Origin: VRUE01 sp036271315
GTDB taxonomy: Bacteria > Actinomycetota > Thermoleophilia > Solirubrobacterales > 70-9
DNA: 64,000 nt
Assembly: GCA_036271315.1 (NCBI GenBank)
Contig: DATBAV010000032.1
Coordinates: forward strand, 77,977 to 141,976
Direction of reading: 5' to 3'
Shown piece by piece: positions 58,048 through 64,000 of this stretch. The translations under genes were made by a program, and so were the position numbers. The notes beneath the pieces are model-generated. The model saw only the letters and a list, made by a program, of their open reading frames with translations. It was not told the origin of the DNA and searched no databases. The stretch's first letter is position 1, and each line of letters begins with the position of its first letter.

Positions 58048-59955
58048 ATGGCCGTGAGCCCCGCCGACACCAGCTTCCCGCCGATCGGCGGCTACGGCTT
58101 TCTCTCCGACTGCCACACCAGCGCCCTGGTCTCCTACGACGGCGCGGTCGAGTGGCTCTGCCTGCCCCGCTTCGACTCCCCCAGCGCCTTCGGCGCCCTG
58201 CTCGATCGCGGCGCCGGCCACTTCAAGCTTGCGCCCAAGGGCGTGATCGTGCCGATCAGCCGGCGCTATGAGCCCGGCACCCTGGTGATCGAGACGACCT
58301 GGGTGACCGAGAGCGGCTGGCTGGTCACCCACGACCTGCTCTCGATCGCCGATTGGGCGCCGAGCGGCAACGGCTCCAACGGGCGACCCCAGACCGGGCA
58401 CGAGTCCGACCGCTCGCTGCTGCGCATCGTCACCTGCCTCGACGGCGAGGTCGACGTTGAGATGGAGTGCCTGCCGCGCTTCGGCTACGGCGCCGAGGCG
58501 GCGCAGTGGAGCGGCGGCGAGCTGGGCGAAGCGGTGGCCCTCGGCAGCGACGGTACCGAGCTGCGCCTGACCAGCGATATGGAGCTGACGCTTGACGACG
58601 GCGGCGCCGCCCGCGGCAGCCTGCGCCTGCGCGAGGACGAGAGCGGCTTCTGCGCCGTCACCTGGGGCGACGGCGACCTCGGCGGCCCGCGCAGCGCCCC
58701 CGAGGCACTGGAGCGGCTCGACTCGACCGAAGAGTTCTGGCGCGAGTGGCTGCGCGCCGGTGACTTCCCCGACCACCCCTGGCGCATCCACCTGCAGCGC
58801 TCGGCGCTGGTGCTGAAGGGCCTCACCTACACGCCGAGCGGGGCGATCGTCGCCGCCCCCACCACCTCGCTGCCCGAGACCCCCGGCGGCGAACGTAACT
58901 GGGACTACCGCTTCAGCTGGATTCGCGACTCGACCTTCACCCTCTGGGCCCTGCACACGCTCGGCTTCGACCAGGAGGCGCGCGACTTCATGCGCTTCAT
59001 CCTCGACGTCTGCAAGGACAACCCCGACCTGCAGATCATGTACGGGATCGGCGGCGAGCGGGAATTGACCGAGAGCACGCTCGACCACCTCGGCGGCTAC
59101 GGCGGCGCCCGCCCGGTTCGGATCGGCAACGGCGCCTACGACCAGCGCCAGAACGACGTCTGGGGCGCCCTGCTCGACTCGATCTACCTGCATTTCAAGG
59201 CGCTGCGGGGCAGCGGCACGCAGGCGGACCGGGAGCTGATCCGCTATCAGGTCGAAGCGGCGATCGAGGCTTGGCCGAACCCCGACCAGGGAATCTGGGA
59301 GTCGCGCGGCGAGCCCAAGCACTACGTCTCCTCGAAGCTGATGATCTGGGTCGCGGTCGACCGCGGTGCCCGCCTCGCCCGCGAGATCGGCCTCGCCGAG
59401 CTGGCCGACGAATGGCGGCGAAAGGCGGACGAGATGCGCGTGGAGATCCTCGAGCGCGGCGTCCGCGACGGCGTCTTTCGCCAGCACTACGAGACCGACG
59501 CGCTCGACGCCTCCACCCTGCTGATCCCGCTGCTGCGCTTCCTCCCCGCCGACGACGAGCGGGTGCGCGCCACGGTCGAGGCGATCGCCGCGGACCTGAC
59601 CGAGCACGGCCTCGTCCTGCGCTACAAGGTCGAGGAGACCGACGACGGCCTCAGCGGCGCCGAGGGGACCTTCCTGATCTGCTCCTTCTGGCTGGCCTCG
59701 GCGCTCTCGGAGATCGGCGAGGCGGCGCGGGCGCGGGCGCTCTGCGAGCGCTTGCTGGAGGCGGCGGGCTGGCTCGATCTCTTCGCCGAGGAGCTCGAGC
59801 CCGAGAGCGGCCGCCATCTCGGCAACTTTCCCCAAGCCTTCACCCACCTCGCTCTGATCAACGCCGTCTCGCACGTGATCGCCGACGAGCAGCGTGCCGA
59901 CGGTGGGCCGACCGCGGTCTTCACCGAGATGGGCGGCGTCCGCGAGGACGCCTGA
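58048..59955 (+). CDS. GH15-family glycoside hydrolase (glucoamylase/trehalase-like)
   Basis: A 635-aa cytoplasmic enzyme. The N-terminal beta domain begins FPPIGGYGFLSDCHTSALVS, as in GH15 trehalases/glucoamylases; the (alpha/alpha)6 domain has GGERNWDYRFSWIRDSTFTL, IWESRGEPKHYVSSKLM (general acid Glu) and a late GTFLICSFWLASAL with SGRHLGNFPQAFTHLALINA (catalytic base region). It probably hydrolyses trehalose or a maltodextrin. No signal peptide. Confidence 0.92.
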   Translation: MAVSPADTSFPPIGGYGFLSDCHTSALVSYDGAVEWLCLPRFDSPSAFGALLDRGAGHFKLAPKGVIVPISRRYEPGTLVIETTWVTESGWLVTHDLLSIADWAPSGNGSNGRPQTGHESDRSLLRIVTCLDGEVDVEMECLPRFGYGAEAAQWSGGELGEAVALGSDGTELRLTSDMELTLDDGGAARGSLRLREDESGFCAVTWGDGDLGGPRSAPEALERLDSTEEFWREWLRAGDFPDHPWRIHLQRSALVLKGLTYTPSGAIVAAPTTSLPETPGGERNWDYRFSWIRDSTFTLWALHTLGFDQEARDFMRFILDVCKDNPDLQIMYGIGGERELTESTLDHLGGYGGARPVRIGNGAYDQRQNDVWGALLDSIYLHFKALRGSGTQADRELIRYQVEAAIEAWPNPDQGIWESRGEPKHYVSSKLMIWVAVDRGARLAREIGLAELADEWRRKADEMRVEILERGVRDGVFRQHYETDALDASTLLIPLLRFLPADDERVRATVEAIAADLTEHGLVLRYKVEETDDGLSGAEGTFLICSFWLASALSEIGEAARARALCERLLEAAGWLDLFAEELEPESGRHLGNFPQAFTHLALINAVSHVIADEQRADGGPTAVFTEMGGVREDA

Positions 59956-59978
59956 GAAGCGCAGACAACTAGTCGTCA

Positions 59979-60007
59979 GACAATAGATTTCGTTTGTTCG
60001 GTATTCT
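59979..60007 (+). promoter_or_regulatory. Promoter of the ArsR-type gene
   Basis: GACAAT (59979-59984), 17-bp spacer, TATTCT (60002-60007). The ATG at 60014 is where transcription should begin, so the mRNA may be leaderless, as is common in actinobacteria. Confidence 0.5.
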
Positions 60008-60013
60008 CGGCAG

Positions 60014-60349
60014 ATGGTGCCGGGGAGCAATCCGAAAGGGAACGACCTCTTCAACGCGCTCGGGCACCCGATGCGGCGCCAGATCCTGCGCGAGATGCTC
60101 GATGCCAGCGGTGAGATCAGCCCGCGCGAGCTCGCGGCGAAACTCTCCGAGCAGCTCAGCGCGCTCAGTTACCACGTCAGGGTGCTGGCCGAATGCCGCG
60201 CGATCGAGCTGGTGCGCACCGAACAGATCCGCGGCTCGACCCAGCACTTCTACCGCGCCGCGGTCAAGGCGAACTGGGCAATCGCGGCGCTGGAAGCCGG
60301 CGAGGAGCCGCCCAGCGGGGGCCGTTCGCGGGGGGAAGAGAAGGGCTGA
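60014..60349 (+). CDS. ArsR-type winged-helix regulator
   Basis: A 111-aa protein with an HTH_20/ArsR-like fold: ALGHPMRRQILREMLDASGE then ISPRELAAKLSEQLSALSYH and VRVLAECRAIELVRTEQIRG. No Cys metal site, so it may respond to a small molecule or act constitutively. Upstream of two small regulators, so it may form a small signalling cluster. Confidence 0.85.
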   Translation: MVPGSNPKGNDLFNALGHPMRRQILREMLDASGEISPRELAAKLSEQLSALSYHVRVLAECRAIELVRTEQIRGSTQHFYRAAVKANWAIAALEAGEEPPSGGRSRGEEKG

Positions 60350-60360
60350 GGGCTCGGCTT

Positions 60361-60645
60361 ATGGAGGCAATCGTGGAGGGCAGGAACCACATCCGCACGA
60401 CGCGCGAGGAAGACCGGGGCTTCGAAGCGGCGGTGCTGCAGCAGGTCCTGGCGATCCACCCCAACCCGGTCACGCTCGCCGAGTTGGTCGACGAGATCGC
60501 CGGCAAAGGGTGCGATTTCGTCCAGCGCGACGCGGTCGAGCGAGCCGTGCACGGGCTGGCCGGCTGCGCCCTCCTGCACTTGATCGAGGCGCTCGTGCTG
60601 CCCAGTCGCGCGGCGCTGCGGTTCGACGAACTGCTCGGCGAGTAG
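60361..60645 (+). CDS. Small winged-helix-like protein
   Basis: A 94-aa protein from ATG 60361, 11 bp after the ArsR-type gene. It has the layout of a degenerate winged helix: VLAIHPNPVTLAELVDEIAG then DAVERAVHGLAGCALLHLIE. A longer frame from 60193 would overlap the ArsR gene. Function unknown; likely a DNA- or protein-binding partner. Confidence 0.7.
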   Translation: MEAIVEGRNHIRTTREEDRGFEAAVLQQVLAIHPNPVTLAELVDEIAGKGCDFVQRDAVERAVHGLAGCALLHLIEALVLPSRAALRFDELLGE

Positions 60646-60666
60646 TTCAGTAGCATCGCTGCGGAG

Positions 60667-61023
60667 TTGAGCCCCGCGCCGTTCAAAGTTCGCAGCGAGC
60701 AGCAAGACGGGGTGTTCGTGATCGCAGTCGAGGGGGAGCTGGACATGAACACCGCCACGGATCTGGAGCGAGAGCTCGAGGGGCCGCTTGCCGCTGGCCA
60801 GGCGCGGCTGCTGATCGACCTCAGTCGCTGCGAGTTCATCGACTCCACCGGCATCGCCCTGATCGTGCGCTCCTGGCAGGCACTCGACGGCGATGGCCGT
60901 GAACGGTTTGCGCTCTGCGGGGTCGGGCACCAGGTCAAGCGGGTGCTTGACATCACCGGACTCGAGCAAACGATCCCGACGCACCAGAGTCGCGAGCAGG
61001 CGCTCGAGCGGCTGCGCTCCTGA
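60667..61023 (+). CDS. STAS-domain anti-sigma factor antagonist
   Basis: A 118-aa SpoIIAA/RsbV-like protein. The phosphorylatable Ser lies in SRCEFIDSTGIALIVRSW. These proteins bind an anti-sigma kinase to release a sigma factor. TTG start at 60667. No anti-sigma or sigma gene is adjacent, so the partner is elsewhere. Confidence 0.9.
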   Translation: MSPAPFKVRSEQQDGVFVIAVEGELDMNTATDLERELEGPLAAGQARLLIDLSRCEFIDSTGIALIVRSWQALDGDGRERFALCGVGHQVKRVLDITGLEQTIPTHQSREQALERLRS

Positions 61024-61026
61024 GTT

Positions 61027-61737
61027 TTGCGCCGAGCTCTGGCAGCCTTTGCCGTCGCGGCGCTGCTCCTGCTCGTCGCTGCCAGCACTGCCACGACCGA
61101 GGGACGGATCGCGATCCATGGCGCCGCGGCGGGAACGCACCTGCGGCTCAGCGTTAGCGGCGGTGACCTGATCGTCACCGGCCCGATCGCCGATGCGACC
61201 GAAGGCTGCCAGCTCGCGCCCGGCAACGCCGCGGCCACCTGCCCGCTCAGCGACGTCGGTCAGGTCGAAATCGACACTGGGCCTGCCAACGACAAGGTCG
61301 AGGTCCTCAGCAAGTTGCCGGTGCCGCTGATCGCCTACCTCGGCGACGGCTCGGACAAGCTGATCGGCAACGGCGAGCCGGACTCCTGCCACCCGCAGGG
61401 CACACCGCGCAACCGCTGCATCGGCAACGGCGGCAACGACGTCTGCGTCGCCGCCCCGGTCAACACCGACTGCGTCGGTGGCCCGGGCAACGACTACTGC
61501 CGGACCAGCGACGGCAGCGACGGCTGCTGGGGCGGGCCCGGCAACGATTACTGCTCGATGGGCGCTGGCCAAGACGGCTGCCACGGCGAAGCCGGCGACG
61601 ATCGTCTCCTCGGCGGCCCGGGCGATGACCGGCTTTACGGCGGCGAAGGCTCCGACTTCTGCGACGGCGAAGCGGGACCGGGCAGGGCGCGCGAATGCGA
61701 GCTCAGGCCGGGCCCAGGAATCCCTCGATCGCGCTGA
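61027..61737 (+). CDS. Exported RTX-type repeat protein with Cys pairs
   Basis: A 236-aa protein from TTG 61027: signal peptide (ALAAFAVAALLLLVAAST), a beta domain, then calcium-binding nonapeptide-like repeats (GNGGNDVC, GGPGNDYC, GGPGNDYC, GEAGDDRLLGGPGDDRLYGG, GGEGSDFCDG). Unlike classic RTX repeats several carry Cys at a fixed place, so disulfides may brace the calcium roll. It overlaps the convergent hydrolase gene by 35 bp. Secreted by Sec, not by an RTX type I system. Confidence 0.78.
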   Translation: MRRALAAFAVAALLLLVAASTATTEGRIAIHGAAAGTHLRLSVSGGDLIVTGPIADATEGCQLAPGNAAATCPLSDVGQVEIDTGPANDKVEVLSKLPVPLIAYLGDGSDKLIGNGEPDSCHPQGTPRNRCIGNGGNDVCVAAPVNTDCVGGPGNDYCRTSDGSDGCWGGPGNDYCSMGAGQDGCHGEAGDDRLLGGPGDDRLYGGEGSDFCDGEAGPGRARECELRPGPGIPRSR

Positions 61738-62482
61738 TCGTCTCCTCCGGCGCCTCCCAGAGCACGTTGTGGCCGTTGGGGACGACGACCTCGGTGAGGA
61801 GGTCGCCGAGCGCCTCCCGGTAGACCCCCTGCCAGCCGCCGGCGTGGACGAGGGAGACGGTGGCGGTGAGGAGCAGGGTCGGCACTGGCGCGATCGGCGG
61901 TGCCGGCAGGGTCACCTCGCTCCAGGCCGCCACGACCGCGCTGGGAGAGAAGCGGAAGCGATAGCGGTCGTCCGGGCCTTTGCGGAGATCGTCCTCGGCG
62001 TAGGCCTTGACCACCTCACGCGGCGCCGCGACCACGGCGTCGCTGGAGAGCAAGGCGTTGATTGCGCCGTCGACGGTGGCGAAGCTCCAGTCCAGGCGGT
62101 CGATTTCGGCGCTGCGCAGGGCCAGGGTGGGGCTTATCTCGAGGCCGGGGTCGAGCATCGCCAGGGCCTTCGTCCGCTCCGGGGCGGCGGTGGCCAGCAC
62201 CGCGCCGAGGCGCCCGCCGAAGCTGTGACCGACCCAGCTCGCCTGCTCGATCCCGAGCGAATCGAGCGTGGCGAGGACATCGGCTGCGTGGGTGTCGGTG
62301 TTCCAGGGCGGCTCGCGGCCGGAGTCGCCGTGGCCGCGCAGGTCGACCGCGAGGACCGAGTGGCCCTGCGCAGCCAGGCGCTGCGCCAAGTTCCCGAAGA
62401 TGCCGCCGTGCTGGCCGATTCCGTGGACGCAGACCACGCTGTGCGCGCCCCCGTTACCCCAATGGCGGGTATGCAGCTTCAT
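61703..62482 (-). CDS. Alpha/beta hydrolase next to PKS
   Basis: A 259-aa serine hydrolase: oxyanion region VCVHGIGQHGGIF, nucleophile elbow WVGHSFGGRLG (Ser), acid Asp in the TLLLTATVSLVHAGG region less clear, and His in VVPNGHNVLWEAP. It overlaps the PKS stop by 4 bp, so it is translationally coupled to a PKS that lacks a thioesterase domain of its own; it may release or edit the polyketide. Confidence 0.85.
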   Translation of the reverse strand: MKLHTRHWGNGGAHSVVCVHGIGQHGGIFGNLAQRLAAQGHSVLAVDLRGHGDSGREPPWNTDTHAADVLATLDSLGIEQASWVGHSFGGRLGAVLATAAPERTKALAMLDPGLEISPTLALRSAEIDRLDWSFATVDGAINALLSSDAVVAAPREVVKAYAEDDLRKGPDDRYRFRFSPSAVVAAWSEVTLPAPPIAPVPTLLLTATVSLVHAGGWQGVYREALGDLLTEVVVPNGHNVLWEAPEETISAIEGFLGPA

Positions 62483-64000
62483 TCCGTTTGTTCCTCTCTG
62501 TTTTCATTGCTGAATTCCGCGAGCAGGAAGCCGGCCAGGGCCGCGGCGGTCGGGTAGTCGAAGATCAGGGTGATCGGCATCTGCGTCCCGGTCAGGGCCC
62601 CCAGCCGGTTGCGCATCTCCACCGCCGCCAAAGAGTCGAAGCCGAGCTCGCTGAAGGACAGCTCGGGCGTTACTTCCCCGCCCGAGGAGTACCCGAGCAC
62701 CGCCGCCACCTCCTCGCGGACCAGCTCGAGGACGGCGGCCTCGTGCTCGGCGGCAGGGAGCCTGTCGAGCTGCTCGGCAAGGGAAATCGACGGCGCGCGC
62801 CGCTCGCCGCGGCGAAGGGCGATGCCGGCAAGGATCGGCGGCAGACCGCCGATCCTTGCCAGTCTGCCGAGGCCGCGCGGGTCGAGCCGAGCCGCGACCG
62901 CGAAGGGGCGGCCGCAGAGCAGCGAGGCGTCGAAGAGCTCCAGGCCCTCCTCGTCGGAGAGGATCCCGATCCCGAGGCGGTCAGCGCGGGCCAGGTCGGC
63001 CTCGTCGAGCTGCGAGATCATCCCCTCCCCCCGCGCCCAAGTTCCCCAGGCGATCGAGGTGGCCGGCAGCCCGCCCGCCTGGCGGTGGGCAGCGAGGGCG
63101 TCGAGGAATACGTTGGCGGCGGCGTAGTTGCCGAGGCCGGGGCTGCCGAGGATGCCGGCGAAGGAGGAGAAGAGCGCGAAGGTCGAGAGGTCGAGCTCGG
63201 CGGTCAGCTCGTGCAGGTTCCAGGCACCGTCCACCTTGGCGGCGAGGACGCGGTCGAGCTGCTCGACGCTCATCGACTCGAGCAGGCTGCCGTCGCTCAC
63301 CCCGGCCGTGTGGATCACCGCTCCGAGCGGATGGGCCGGGTCGATCGAGCCGATCAGCTCGGCCAGCCGCTCACGCTCGGCGACGTCGCAGGACTCGATC
63401 CTCGCCTCCGCGCCGAGCTCGACGAGCCGCTCGACCAGCCCCGCGGCGCCGTCGGCCTCGGCTCCGCTGCGGCTGAGCAGGAGCAGGTGGCGAGCGCCGT
63501 GGCTCTCGACCAGGTGGGCGGCGAGCAAGGCACCGAGGCCGCCGGTGGCGCCGGTGATGAGGACGGTGCGCTCGGGGTCGATCAGACGAGGGATCTCGAG
63601 CACGACCTTGCCGACGTTGCGGCCCTCGCGCAGGTGGCGGAAGGCCTCGGGGGCGCGGCGGAGGTCCCAGCTGCCGGGGGCCGGGAGACTCAGCTCGCCG
63701 CGCTCGCGCAGCTCGATCAGCTCACCGAGCATCGCGCCGATCCGCTCCGGGCCCGCCTCGTTGAGGGAGAAGGCTCGGTAGGAGACGCCGGGGTGCGCGG
63801 TGGCGAGGTCCTTGGCGTCGCGGACGTCGGCCTTGCCCAGCTCGAGGAAGCAGCCGCCGCGGGGCAGCAGCCGCAACGAGGCGTCGACGAAATCGCCGGC
63901 GAGCGAGTTGAGCACCACATCGACGCCCTCGCCCCCGGTCAGCTCGAGGAAGCGCTGCTCGAACTCGAGGTCGCGCGAGGAGGCGATGCGCTCGGCGGGG
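62479..64000 (-). CDS. Type I modular polyketide synthase, C-terminal part (ER-KR-ACP)
   Basis: The last ~506 residues of a PKS whose start lies beyond 64000. Order: end of the enoylreductase (GGEGVDVVLNSLAGDFVDAS), ketoreductase (NADPH site TVLITGATGGLGALLAAHL; Ser in FSSFAGILGS; Tyr/Asn in GNYAAANVFLDAL), acyl carrier protein (LGFDSLAAVEMRNRL, phosphopantetheine Ser). ER plus KR means a fully reducing module if DH is present upstream. The KR motif HTAGVSDGSL lacks a clear LDD or W signature, so stereochemistry is not assigned. No C-terminal TE. Confidence 0.92.
   Translation of the reverse strand, partial: PAERIASSRDLEFEQRFLELTGGEGVDVVLNSLAGDFVDASLRLLPRGGCFLELGKADVRDAKDLATAHPGVSYRAFSLNEAGPERIGAMLGELIELRERGELSLPAPGSWDLRRAPEAFRHLREGRNVGKVVLEIPRLIDPERTVLITGATGGLGALLAAHLVESHGARHLLLLSRSGAEADGAAGLVERLVELGAEARIESCDVAERERLAELIGSIDPAHPLGAVIHTAGVSDGSLLESMSVEQLDRVLAAKVDGAWNLHELTAELDLSTFALFSSFAGILGSPGLGNYAAANVFLDALAAHRQAGGLPATSIAWGTWARGEGMISQLDEADLARADRLGIGILSDEEGLELFDASLLCGRPFAVAARLDPRGLGRLARIGGLPPILAGIALRRGERRAPSISLAEQLDRLPAAEHEAAVLELVREEVAAVLGYSSGGEVTPELSFSELGFDSLAAVEMRNRLGALTGTQMPITLIFDYPTAAALAGFLLAEFSNENREEQTE

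Noticed and set aside
58030..60054. A 674-codon open frame antisense to the GH15 gene
   Set aside because: It is a composition shadow: high GC keeps the opposite frame open. The plus strand encodes a full GH15 enzyme with catalytic motifs; the antisense product has no domain.
60250..61584. A 444-codon minus-strand frame over the ArsR, STAS and RTX genes
   Set aside because: Spans four well-supported plus-strand genes; product is Ala/Arg/Asp-rich without a fold.

Overview
The window is high-GC DNA with many GTG and TTG starts and operons whose genes overlap by 4 bp. It carries many lipoproteins and Sec-exported proteins that match no widespread family. Together with threonine synthase, ETF-quinone oxidoreductase, caa3-type CtaG, GH15, GH92 and a modular type I PKS, this suggests an actinobacterium, most likely of the Thermoleophilia (Solirubrobacterales-like). 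That placement is inferred from gene content and style; no rRNA is present.

Layout. 1-5.3 kb: a minus-strand operon of M29 aminopeptidase, glutamate formimidoyltransferase-like protein, small membrane protein, metallo-beta-lactamase-fold hydrolase, hisS and aspS (cut by the window edge). 5.4-8.2 kb: tRNA-Met followed by an accessory patch of lower GC with a coding remnant, a duplicated polysaccharide-lyase-like secreted protein, a broken hicBA toxin-antitoxin pair and a lipoprotein. 8.2-16.6 kb: ETF-QO behind a palindromic operator, a 117-bp inverted-repeat element, thrC, a promoter-to-terminator unit that looks like an unannotated structured RNA, a GNAT protein, a strongly divergent leucyl-tRNA-synthetase-like protein, a small protein and a methyltransferase. 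16.6-25.5 kb: a GH92/GT39/GtrA glycan operon, an exported protein and a heterodimeric ABC exporter pair; both ABC genes carry a palindromic in-frame insertion at the same place. 25.5-35.8 kb: lipoproteins, tRNA-Gln, an FAD reductase, two TrkA/RCK proteins, two APC permease-USP fusions, small membrane proteins and a TPR protein.

36.0-53.5 kb is the most unusual part. It is a one-directional run of about ten exported proteins: collagen-like/IPT, two paralogs of about 295 aa, a PEBP lipoprotein, a 206-aa Cys protein, 1094-aa and 1175-aa giants, and four tandem 244-aa paralogs. It is headed by a regulator built from two fused TetR modules. I read it as a lineage-specific cell-surface or matrix locus.

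53.6-64 kb: an M23 peptidase that seems to start at CTG overlapping the clpP stop, then clpP, a PAS-GGDEF protein and tig in one operon; CtaG; GH15 glucoamylase/trehalase-like; an ArsR-type regulator; a STAS protein; an RTX-repeat exported protein; an alpha/beta hydrolase; and the 3' end of a type I PKS (ER-KR-ACP) running off the window.
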